Positions 37,860-47,700 of a DNA stretch of 64,000 bases are shown piece by piece. Positions within the stretch are counted from its first letter, which is position 1. Each line of letters begins with the position of its first letter. The position numbers and the translations under genes are program-made. Source of the stretch: Sitta carolinensis (taxonomy: Eukaryota > Chordata > Aves > Passeriformes > Sittidae); assembly GCA_032173965.1 (NCBI GenBank), contig CM063283.1:113678687-113742686 (forward strand). The letters are read 5' to 3'. The notes beneath the pieces were generated by a model that saw only the letters and a program-made list of their open reading frames with translations, was not told where the DNA came from and searched no databases.

Positions 37860-38090
37860 ACAGGGAGGGAGCTGGGCAGGGGCTGGGCAATCCAGAATTC
37901 CTGTGAGGAGCAATTTCCCTTTCCTGGCAAGGGTGGGCAGGGCTGGCAGGGGCTGCCCAGGGAGGGTGGCAGTGCCCAGCCCTGGAGGGGACACTGGAGG
38001 TGGCACTCAGTGACAAGGTGGGCACAGCTGGCACTCCATGGGCTGGGAGAGCTTTCCCAGCCTCAGGGATTCTGGGATTCTGTGGAACTG
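37860..38090 (+). mobile_element. CR1 LINE 3' fragment
   Basis: Sense fragment with 'ggggctgcccagggagggtg', 'tggaggtggcactcagtgac' and terminal 'gggattctgggattctgtgg' repeats. Confidence 0.7.
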
Positions 38091-38257
38091 TTGCCCTCTG
38101 AACTCAGAGGCAAGAACAGGAATTTTATTTTCTCAGTGATTTTTGCTTCTCTGCGTGTTCCTTTAACACCTTGATGGTCCTCGGGCCCTGCCCACTCTGT
38201 TCCTGATCCTGACAGGAAGGATTTGGGGTTGTGAGCTCCTCAAGCTCAGCTCAGAAA

Positions 38258-38345
38258 TCACAGAACCATGGGGTGGTTTGGGTTGGAAAGGACCTCAAAG
38301 CCCATCCAGTGCCACCCTGGCAGGGACACCTCCCACTGCCCTTCT
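38258..38345 (-). mobile_element. CR1 LINE 3' tail
   Basis: Antisense tail 'catggggtggtttgggttgg', 'aaaggacctcaaagcccatc', truncated after about 90 bp. Confidence 0.8.
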
Positions 38346-38470
38346 GTGGAAGTGAACAATCATTTCCACACTGTCCCTTCCTCCGGTCTAAAATCCTGAA
38401 AATATATCATTAAAAACATTATATCACTCAACATTTTGGGATGGTGTCTCTTATCTATAATATTCCTATG

Positions 38471-39134
38471 TGTCCTGGGTTACTGCTGAATTGTATCCCC
38501 ATTCGTCTGTTTAAATCAAAAATGAGTTCTGCACCTTTAAGACTGGATCTAAGAGTGAAGAAGAAGCAGTGGAATGTCTGAGGCGGGTGTTTTCAAAACA
38601 TCAAGATAAGAATTTGCAGTTTTGGAGGACACAGCGAGTGTTGGCTGCAGTGCGGACGGCAGGAGAGAGCTCTCTTTTGCTTTCTGTTAGTTCGTGGCTA
38701 GCTGAAGCAGAGAAGTTTTCCGGACTGTGAGTTTTTTTTTTTCCTTGGAACTGTTCAAACCTACTCTGGACTAACCCCCAGCAGAGCACCAAGAGCTCAT
38801 CCCTGTGGCCCACCGGGCCTGGCTTGGGCCTGGCATTTCCCAGTGCCAGGGACTGACACAGACTGAGCGAGCCGAGCTGCACCCACGGCACAGACTGGCT
38901 GGATTGGTCATCTCTGCGGAGAAGCAGGAGGTTTTGTTCCTTGATGTTCATTTGTTGTGCTTGGCCTGTTAAATAAATACATTTTTTCCACTTTCCTCTA
39001 AGGAATTTTTTTTTGTTTTGTTTTGTTTCTCCTCTTTTCCTTTCCTGAACCAGTTGGGGGAAGGGGCCATTGGATTGGTTTTCTGGAGGGACCTATTTTG
39101 AGGTCCCTTCCCAAATTTGCCTTAAACCAAGACA
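38471..39134 (+). mobile_element. Solo retroviral LTR with target-site duplication
   Basis: The 664-bp element begins TGTCCTGGGTTACTG and ends CTTAAACCAAGACA. It is flanked by identical 5-bp repeats CTATG (38466-38470 and 39135-39139). It contains a polyadenylation signal AATAAA in 'cctgttaaataaatacattt' near 38.97 kb, 3' of a GC-richer body, which sets the plus orientation. TG...CA ends, the 5-bp duplication and the absence of internal genes show an endogenous retrovirus reduced to a single LTR by recombination. Five-base duplications fit ERVL-type elements, although some other classes also make them. Confidence 0.88.
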
Positions 39135-39962
39135 CTATGGAAAAATCTATTTAAGGGGCTGAGTTACACAGTTTTCCTCCTATTTGATAAGAAAAAAAAC
39201 CTAAAAAAATCTCTGTTCACTGCCTCAGGAAGCTGCAACCACCTGAGCCATCAACACACCTCCCCTGCACCCCCAGTTACACACTCCTTCCAACCAGGAG
39301 GAAAAAACTGAGCCCTGAATTGTAATCTTACACTTGGAGTTTCCAAAGCTATTTATGTCACAGGAAAATGTAAACAGCTGAGGGTGTGGACATCCCTCAC
39401 TGGTACAATATTTTTTCCCCCTGGTCCCAAATCAATATTCTAAAAAATTAAATTTAAAAAAGTTCTGTTCCATTCCAGTCCCTTTTTGAGGTCACTACAA
39501 AACTTGGCTTCCACATAAATGTTGGGTACCACAAGTTTTGTTTAATGCAACTGTCAATGTTCTCAGCATCTGAAAAAATCCCAAACTGTTTTTCAAGCAC
39601 TCAAAGAATCAGCCAATTTTACCCATTAAATTTTCAGGATTATTTTAATATTATTTGAAAATACCTTTAACAAAACATATATTTTTTTTAACACTATCTA
39701 CTACAAGTCATTGCTGCTGGCAGAATATACAAATTTTAGTTGGAATGTTCATTTATTTTGTATTTATTTGTGGTTTTATTCTCCATACCTGTATCCTGCC
39801 ATAGGTTATCTGCCAAATTCCCAAACATTTCCTCCACATCCATCAGTTCTCACACACAATCCTGCAAAATTCACCATTTTGTAAAGAGTTTCTTTTTTCA
39901 CAACATTTTTAAAGATATCAACTTGCCCATCATCTCTCAGAAACTCACAATATCCAATATTT

Positions 39963-40262
39963 TACTAGGAAAAATTGCCTAATTAATACCTAATTATTTA
40001 TTTAATTTTTTTTCTGTTTCCTAAGTACTTTTTATTCAGGATATTCAGTCATTATTTTAATTCCCTGCCAATTTTTTTTTAATATATAAAGCACTTATTT
40101 TGTTTATCCTTCTACTAGGAAAAAATACCTAATTATTACCTAACTATTTATTTCTTTTTTTTTTTTTTCTGATTCCTAAGTACTTTTTATTCAGGATATT
40201 CAGTCATTATTTTCTTTCCCTGCCAAATATATATATTTTTTTTTTGGTGTCTAAACCACTTG
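39963..40262. repeat. Two-copy 150-bp tandem duplication
   Basis: Copies at 39963-40112 and 40113-40262 share 'tactaggaaaaa', 'cctaagtactttttattcag' and 'gatattcagtcattatttt'. They differ by substitutions and T-run lengths. AT-rich, no coding content. Confidence 0.85.
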
Positions 40263-41424
40263 TACTGTTTTATCCACTGTTTTTGTCACCCCTACACTTT
40301 TCATAACATCATTTTCTTTATTTGCTAATTCTCTTGAGTGGCAGGTGAAGCTCAGGGCAATTTTCAGTCAGTTCAAGCCCTTTTCAAAGTATCTAATGAC
40401 AGCTCCTCTCAGGGAATTCCCTTCAAAATTGTGTATTTTGGCTGGAAAATTAGTTCATTCTGCAATACCTTTAAAAATCCTTGACCAATATTATATTTTC
40501 TGGAGTTATTTATTTTTACTGTACCTCTCTCAATTTAAACACTTCCTGTTGATTTTTTTCCTGGATGTTCCCCCAGCTTTTCTCACCTTGCTGTGTGAAT
40601 AAATAAGTTTATTTTGCTGCCTTCTGTAGTATTTTCTCATTAGGTCTTTGAAGTCTGATATACTTTAAAGCCTAATTTTTAATGGAAAGAAAATTTCTGT
40701 GCAGTGGGGAAACATTTTAGAAAATACTGGTGAGGTTCAATGTATGTCCAGTCCCTCTACGTGGTGCAGAGATTTTAATTTCTTTTTTCTTACCTTCCTC
40801 CATTCAGGAACACCACTACTTGTGTGGAGCAGAGCTGGGATTTGCTGATTTCTCCACTAAAAATAATGAATTTCAATTTCCTTCCTGTTGTTCAGGGTAT
40901 CACTTCTTTCTTCTCCTCCCTCCTTGGTGTTTAAGAACAGCCTTTGCACCCAGGTGCTCTGAAAAACAATTTGTCAAAATGTGCTCATGGAAATCATGGC
41001 AAGATCACAGAATTGTCCAACACATGAACAAGATTTGAAATGACTTTTTTATTTGACTTAATCACCTCTGAGTTTCTTCAAAGTGTAGTTTTTGTCATGA
41101 CTTTGTATAAACTGTAGAGCTTCTCCCATTGAATTCCTTAAATCAAATCCCTTCTGATGCAAACCATTCTGGGATTCTACACCACTGACCTCCAAGCAAA
41201 GATTCCAAAACTAATTTTAAAAACCACAAAAAAATAGAAAAAACAGTTTCTGGGTACCCAAAAAAATTGGGTAAGCCCAGCTTTCCCTAGGTTTATTCCA
41301 AATGAGGAATGCTGTCATTCTAAACCAATTAATCCATACATGTCAACTCTGGGTTGAGGCAAATATCGAAATTGAATTATTCTAAACAATTTAAGTCTAT
41401 TTGTTAAATAATCAGGTAGAAAAG

Positions 41425-41510
41425 TGGAAGGGGTGTGGAACAGGATGATCTTTAAAGTTCCTTCCAACCTAAACCATTCCAAGAGGGTTCTATGATAATC
41501 AGGAATAAAA
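41425..41510 (+). mobile_element. CR1 LINE 3' tail
   Basis: 'aggatgatctttaaagttcc' followed by 'ttccaacctaaaccattcca': the last roughly 85 bp of a sense CR1. Confidence 0.75.
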
Positions 41511-41884
41511 TGAAATGTATAGATCATTCTCAGTTCATACAGTTTTTCTCTTTGCTTTTAGTTTAGGTTCATTTGTTACTGGAGTTTTTCTATTCAGTTC
41601 TGGCTCAGCAAAACTTGAAAAGAACAAATTAAGATCCAAGTTTGGATCTGGTTGACTCCATAAGAGGAGTCACATTAAAATGGACTGGAGTAAAATCTGT
41701 CCCCTCCTAGTTAGTTCTTTGGGCTAAACTCAGGAATAATCAGAATATATTTCTTTACTCCTGTTCTTGCTGCAGAACACAGCAATGCATGAACCAAGAG
41801 CAGTGACAATTAGAGAAATTAAGTGATTAAGAACTGTCCAACCACAGTAGCTTTGACATTTCCACAGGAATTCAGAGCTGCTCG

Positions 41885-42140
41885 ATCACAGAACCATGGA
41901 ATGGTTGGGATGGCAGGGACATTAACGCCCATCCCATCCCACCCCTGCCACTGTGCCAGGCTGCTCCAAGAAAAAATCCAGCCTGGCCTGGGACACTGCC
42001 AGGGATCCAGGGGCAGCCCCAGCTGCTCTGGCAATTCCAGCCCAGCCCCTGCCCAAAATCCCCCCAGCCCTGCCCCCTGGCAGTTTAAAACCATCCCCCT
42101 TGTCCTTATGAAAATTCCCTCTCCAGTAACAGGATTTCCT
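41885..42140 (-). mobile_element. CR1 LINE 3' fragment
   Basis: Antisense tail 'catggaatggttgggatggc', then 'ccagcctggcctgggacact' and the core variant 'ggggcagccccagctgctct'. Confidence 0.85.
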
Positions 42141-42539
42141 TCAGTTGATCCAAATGATAAATTTATAGGGTATCCACCTCCCACCGAATTATTTTGGAAG
42201 ATTTCAGCAAAATCAGTGAAACAGTTTGAGTGTCAGAGCAAAGGCTGGAGTTTTTGGCACCGAGCCCTCTCATTGTCAGGAGCCTGCTGCCTTCATCCAC
42301 TTGGAAAATCCTCCCCAAATTTGGGCAAATGGTGAGACTGACAATTTTAGGCTTTGGTTGGGAATGGGAATTCCTTCAGAAAACCAAAACTGAAGGGGAA
42401 AGGGCTTCTCAGTGGAATATTGGTGCCCAGAGCTAGAGGTGTGGAGGCAATTCAGCTGTCACTGTCTCTGGGCTGACAGGGATCACCTGTCCCACATGGG
42501 GATGTTTCTCTCCTCGCAGGAGTTGGTTTATTCATCTGG

Positions 42540-42760
42540 CTTTCTGGGTTGAGGGGTTTGGTTTTGTTTTGTTTGTTTGTATTCTTTGGTTTTTGGTTTT
42601 TTTTTTTCTGTTTGGGTTTTTTTGTTGTTTTTTTGAGTTTTTTTGTTGTTGTTGTTTGATTGTTTGTTTTAGCTTTTTTGGGGGGGTTGGTAAGGTTTAC
42701 TTAGTGTGGTTTTTTGGCTTTGTTTTTTGTTTGTTTGTTTGTTAATAATTTTCCTTACTC
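42540..42760. repeat. T/GT-rich low-complexity tract
   Basis: Runs of T interrupted by single G (gttttgttttgtttgtttg and similar). Simple-sequence DNA directly before a CR1. Confidence 0.85.
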
Positions 42761-42764
42761 CACC

Positions 42765-43195
42765 TGCAGAGCTGGCCCAGCCCAGGAGAAGCTGGAGGGG
42801 AGAGCCCAGAGCAGGGAGCAGGATGAGCAGAGGCTGGAGCAGCTGTGCTGGGAGGAAAGGCTGGCACAGCTGGGATTGTTCAGCTGCACAGGAGAAGCTT
42901 TGGGCTGAGCTCAGGGTGGCCTTGCAGGAACCCTGGAGAGAGACAATTGCCAAGGGCTGCAGGCACAGCACCAGGGAATGGCTGCAGAGTGGGATTGGCT
43001 GGGATTGGGGCAGGAATTGTTCCCTGGAGGGGCTGGAATTGCCAGAGCAGCTGTGGCTGCCCCTGGATCCCTGGCAGTGCCCCAGGCCAGGCTGGACACT
43101 GGGGCTGGAGCAGCCTGGGGCAGGGGTCCCTGCCAGGACAGGGGGGCTCAGGATGGGCTTTTTGGTCCCTTCCCACCAAACCTTGCCGGGATTCC
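42765..43195 (+). mobile_element. CR1 LINE 3' fragment, well preserved
   Basis: Sense copy from 'gcccaggagaagctggaggg' to a tail 'ggctttttggtcccttccca'. It is nearly base-for-base the same as the 18.70-19.13 kb copy over about 350 bp. The tail is slightly altered. Confidence 0.88.
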
Positions 43196-44411
43196 TGCTG
43201 CACAAGAGCCACCCTGAGGGTGCTGCTCTCTCTCTGCACAGCAGGGATTTGGTCTCGGAGCCCTCGGGAAGCCGGGTGCTCCCGGGGTTTGTTTGTGGCA
43301 TCAGTGTTGCCAGGCAGAGGGGCAGCTCCTGCCTGCACCACCAGGAGCTTTTTTCTGGACACGAGGCTCCAGTTCCAAGAAATGAGTAACTGAAGTACCT
43401 TGGAAAAAGTTTCCCAAGAAAAACAGCTGATTGTGAAAGTGATAGCAAAAACAACCTTCATGCTCAGAAGCAGCTGTGCTCTCCAGGCTTTTATTTTCCT
43501 CTTTTGAGTTCTCCTTGGATGGGGTAAAAACTAAACCAAAAAAGAATCCCTCTTTATCTGCCCCACACTAATTAATGACAGTAATTAGCTACCTGAGTCC
43601 TGCCAGTAATATTCAGTGATCCCAGTTAAATTCTTTTTTCTTTTTACACTAACCACTTTCCCTCTCTTCCCTGAAATGTTGGACAAGTTTGATATCTCCT
43701 TTTTTCCCCCAGAACAGGAGCATGCAGTGGGTTTTGCCGAGTTTTCCACAAGCACTGCAGGAGGGAGGGACACGGATGGGTTTCGGTAGCGAAGGGGTGA
43801 GGAGAAAAAGGACAGAACCATCTTCCCGGGACTGCCCCCACTGACGGGGCTGGGCTTATTCTAATGTTGTAAATATAAAGTCTGCTTTTAGTGTAAAGAA
43901 GGAGGTCAAAATAACGACTTAGGAAAGCAATAAAATCAGAACTCGGCTCCTGCGTTAGAGATTTCCTGCAGGACCTGCAATTTCACCGATGGACAACTCC
44001 CGGTTCCGCTGATATCACGGGAATTCCGTCTGAGGCCACACCTGGAAGAGATGGCAGCATTTCCCTCAGCGCTCGGACACTGCCCCAGCCAGCGTTGCCG
44101 TGCTCCGGGGTTTTAAGGCGAAATCCCTCACTGCTTATTTTGCAAGGCACTGCCCTCCTGAATGTAGCGGACAAGCCGCGGGCAGCTCTGGGGACCGAGG
44201 CCGCGCCGTGCGTGGAAATTCAAAGCGATGAATCCCGCGAGGAATGAGAGCAGAGACAAGTTCGCTCCCAGCTTATGCCGGTGCTTGTGGCGGACTGTGG
44301 AGTAAGAGGGATAAATTCCAGCACAGCGAGCCCTTTCCCGGGCTCCCATTGTCCCCACAGTCGCGACAAGCGACATTCGCGGGCCGCGTAAGGCGGCGGC
44401 GGCGGCCCCGC

Positions 44412-44427
44412 CTACAACTCCCATCAG
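44412..44427 (+). promoter_or_regulatory. ZNF143-type site 1
   Basis: CTACAACTCCCATCAG resembles ACTACAATTCCCAGCATGC. It lies 277 bp before the VPS26C ATG. Binding is inferred. Confidence 0.5.
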
Positions 44428-44472
44428 CCCACGCGGCGCCCCAGCGCGCAGCCGGCGCCGCCGGCGCGCAAA

Positions 44473-44492
44473 GCCTGCTGGGATCTGTAGTT
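44473..44492 (-). promoter_or_regulatory. ZNF143-type site 2 (inverse)
   Basis: Complement reads AACTACAGATCCCAGCAGGC, a strong match to the ZNF143/STAF consensus, facing site 1. Confidence 0.6.
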
Positions 44493-44533
44493 CCGCACGG
44501 ATGACGGGGTTGCGTCACTCCCTCCGCCCGCCC

Positions 44534-44547
44534 GTTGCTATGACAAC
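44534..44547. promoter_or_regulatory. RFX X-box in VPS26C promoter
   Basis: GTTGCTATGACAAC fits the RFX X-box (GTTGCYATGRCAAC form), 142 bp before the start codon. X-boxes are often found at genes for cilia or membrane traffic. Confidence 0.6.
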
Positions 44548-44658
44548 CGGGCGAGTGGGCGGGGCCGCGCGGGAAGCGGCGTCAGCGGCTGGGAAGTGAC
44601 GGCGGCGAGGGACCCGGATGTGGAGGGGGCGGGGCTCCGGCGCGCCCCGCCCTCGGAT

Positions 44659-44680
44659 CACGTGGCGCTGCGGTCACGTG
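44659..44680. promoter_or_regulatory. Paired CACGTG boxes, CLEAR-like
   Basis: CACGTG occurs at 44659-44664 and 44675-44680. The second sits in the perfect palindrome GTCACGTGAC (44673-44682), the core of the TFEB/TFE3 'CLEAR' motif, and is also bound by USF and MITF factors. Centres are 16 bp apart, and the palindrome ends 6 bp before the ATG. Confidence 0.6.
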
Positions 44681-44688
44681 ACGGCGCG

Positions 44689-44745
44689 ATGGGGACGGCG
44701 CTGGACGTGCGGGTGAAGCGCGCCGGGAAGGTCTATCGCGATGGG
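44689..44745 (+). CDS. VPS26C: VPS26C coding exon 1
   Basis: Codons 1-19 (MGTALDVRVKRAGKVYRDG), ending in phase 0 at donor GGG|GTGCGT. The frame stays open past the donor into intron 1. Confidence 0.95.
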
Positions 44746-47700
44746 GTGCGTGTGTCGCGACAGCGCCGCCGGCACCGCGGCCAGCAGCGCGGGGCACGCG
44801 CCCGGGGAGCACACTGGGATCCGGGGGTTCATCGGGCTGGGCATTGCCAGCAGGTCAGGGGTGATCCTGCCCCTGTGCCCAGCCCTGGAGGCTCCTCTGG
44901 GTGCTGTGTGCAGCTCTGGCTGCTCAGCACAGCAGGGACAGGAGCTCCTGGAGCTGAGGGAGGGCCTGGAGCAGCTCCGTGCCCAGGAGAGGCTGAGGGA
45001 GCTGGGGCTGCTCAGCCTGGAGAGGAGCCCAGGGAGAGGGGACTCAGCCCGGGCTGTGCCTGGGTGAGCCTGGGTGTGCCTGGATGTGCCTGTCTGTCCT
45101 GTCTGTCCCTGTCTGTCCCTGTCTATCCCTGTCTGTCCCAGTCTATCCCTGTCCGTCCCTGTCCGTCCCTGTCCGTCCCAGTCCGTCCCTGTCCATCCCA
45201 GTCCATCCCTGTCCATCCCAATCCATCCCAGTCTATCCCAGTCTGTCCCAGTCCGTCCCAGTCCATCCGTGTCCGTCCCAGTCCATCCCATTCCATCCCA
45301 GTCCGTCCCAGTCCATCCCAGTCCGTCCCAGTCCATCCGTGTCCGTCCCAGTCCATCCCAGTCCGTCCCAGTCCATCCCAGCTCTGCTCCAGTCCCAGCA
45401 GTGGTCCCGGAGCCCCGGGACAGTTGCCATGGAGGCTGTGGGGTCTCTGGAGACATTCCAAGCTCACCTCGAGGTGTTCCTATGTCACCTGCTCCAGGTG
45501 ACTGGATCGTCTCCAGGGGTCCCTTCCTAGCCCTGATATTTTGGGATTCCCGGGCTCTGTCACAGCCCGGCCCTGCCGCGGGTCCTGCCGGGCTGGAATT
45601 CCCGCTGGGAATGGCCCGGGAGCGCCCTTGGCAGCGGCCATTCCTCGGCAAGCGGAGTCGCTCGCCCTCTCCTGTCGGTGCTGTCGCGGTGTCCCCGGGA
45701 TTTCCCCTTTCCCCCCCGTGTCCCTTTTCCCCCTCCGTGTCCCTTTTCCCCCTCCGTGTCCCTTTTCCCCCTCCGTGTCCCTTTTCCCCCTCCGTGTCCC
45801 TTTTCCCCCCCGTGTCCTTTTCCCCCGTGTCCCTTTTCCCCCCGTGTCCCTTTTCCCCCCGTGTCCCTTTTCCCCCGTGTCCCTTTTTCCCTTCCTCGTG
45901 TCCCTTCCCCGGAGCTTTTCAGTGTTCAGATCTCTCTTTTTCCTTGCACTTGTATCATAAAAATCCTTTCCATCCACCGAAATTTCTATTTATTGAATGA
46001 TTTTAATCCTGGAAAACTGGATTTGAAAGGAAGGGTGTGCAGCATGTGTGCTGCAATTGTCAGATTATCTCGAGAATGGCTTTGGCAAAGCGGAATTATT
46101 CTCTTTAGGATTGGCTCCAGTGTGGTAAACACTGCCTGTGTCTCACTTTCACATCATTTTGTACATTATAAAATTATAAATTATTAGGATTTTGTTTATT
46201 TATCTATTTCAGTTTCTCAGTGCTGTGTCCATTTTCAATTGAACTTGATTTGCTTTATATCACTTACTTTATATCACTTAAAACCCTCTGCTTTAAGCTG
46301 AAATTAGGATATTTCTGATCAGATGATCTGTCAGTTTTGGTTTTACCTTCTACTTTAACTCCACGTGGAAAGGTTGTAGTTTTAGTTCATTAACTGTGTA
46401 AATCTGGGATGAAAACACCATGGAAGAGCTGTACACCAGGGGTACAGCATGGATTTTTAACAGGGATCTTGTAGGGACAGAAGGGAATGGAAGGGCCCTT
46501 AAAGCTCATCCAGTGCCCCAATCCCAGCCAATCCCACTCTGCAGCCATTCCCTGGGTGCTGTGCCTGCAGCCCTTGGCAATTGTCTCTCTCCAGGGTTCC
46601 TGCAAGGCCACCCTGAGCTCAGCCCAAAGCTTCTCCTGTGCAGCTGAACAATCCCAGCTGTGCCAGCCTTTCCTCCCAGCACAGCTGCTCCAGCCTCTGC
46701 TCCTCCTGCTCCCTGCTCTGGGCTCTCCCCTCAGCTCCAGCTCCTCCTGGGCTGGATCCCAGTTCTGCACCCAGCTCTGCAGGTGGGGGGCCGGAATTTT
46801 GAACTGTTTTTTTTTTTTCATTTCTGAAGAAAAATTAAAGGAGAAATTGATATTTAACTTGAAGCCATCCTTCCCTCTCCTGCACCCTTCCCTGGTGTAG
46901 GCAGCAGCTCTGGAATGGGTTGTTGCTGTGTGACAGGAAACTTCACCTTTGTTCAAGCAATTCACACGTTCAGGGTTGTCCTTGCTTCTCAGAGTTGAGC
47001 TGGACTCATTTTATAAAGCAATAACCTAATTGCTCGTGCTAATTAAGGCCCCTCAGCAGAGCAGTGCAGGATTTAGGTCAGCTTTTCTTTGCTGCCCCTT
47101 TGTGCTCCTGTTCAGGCATTTCCCACTTGCTGCAGATCCTCTTCCCAGGCTCTCAGGATGTCAGCCTCCCTTGGATGGGGATGTTTTCCTGCTGCCTCAA
47201 CCCCCCTGACCCATTTTTGCCACCCTGTGGCACCAGGAAAGGCAAAAATCTGCCAAAATTCCCAGTGTGCTGGAGGGATCCTGGTTGGAAGCAGTGGGGA
47301 GCAGAGGGAGCAGTGAGGATTTCCCCTCCTTGGAGGGAGCAGGAGAGGAGGATTATCCCCAGGGAACTCTCCAGTTCTCAGCTCCTGCTGCCCTTTCCAG
47401 CTGGGAATATTTCAGGATTGAAGCAGATTCTGCAGTGTGGGAGAAGGGAAGGCCAAGCCATGGAGTGTGTGAAGGGAGTTGTGTGTTGCTCTCCTGCTCT
47501 TCACCAGTTTTTCAGCGTGAAAAAGTCTGAGTTGCCACTTTGAGGCTGCAGCATTTTTGTGCAAAGGATGTTTTGTGGACAGCACATCCTTCCTGGGATG
47601 AGTGACAGCATCCCTGGAGTCACACAGCTCCTGCCTTTCATCCAGATCCTCTTGGGAACTGTTTCTTTGTGTTCATTTTTCTGTTCTGAATCTCCTCTGC

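Larger units (their letters stand above)
25979..43959. other. Spacer between the divergent DYRK1A and VPS26C promoters
   Basis: Apart from the repeats and the candidate at 30.7-31.3 kb listed separately, no exon is recognisable. Intervals 28.7-29.5, 31.5-32.4, 32.7-33.6, 34.7-36.1, 36.5-37.3, 39.1-39.96, 40.3-41.4 and 43.2-43.9 kb hold nothing I can name. 33.0-33.4 kb is GC-rich and unclassified. Confidence 0.6.
43960..44760 (+). promoter_or_regulatory. VPS26C: VPS26C CpG-rich promoter
   Basis: GC- and CpG-rich DNA runs up to and over the first coding exon. In order it holds a ZNF143-type site (44412-44427), a second in inverse orientation (44473-44492), TTGCGTCA (44510-44517, ATF/CEBP-like), an RFX X-box (44534-44547), ETS-like cores near 44.59 and 44.62 kb, and two CACGTG E-boxes just before the ATG. 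There is no TATA box, as expected for a housekeeping gene. The start site is not defined. Confidence 0.8.

Noticed and set aside
42706..43389. 227-codon and 182-codon plus-strand open frames
   Set aside because: They are translations of a CR1 3' fragment. The same peptides (LFSCTGEALG, AVAAPGSLAVPQARLDTG) recur at every CR1 copy in the window.
44674..45651. 325-codon minus-strand frame with WDGLGRTGMD repeats
   Set aside because: It is the antisense of the decamer minisatellite, with no protein homology. Not a repeat-toxin or antifreeze gene.
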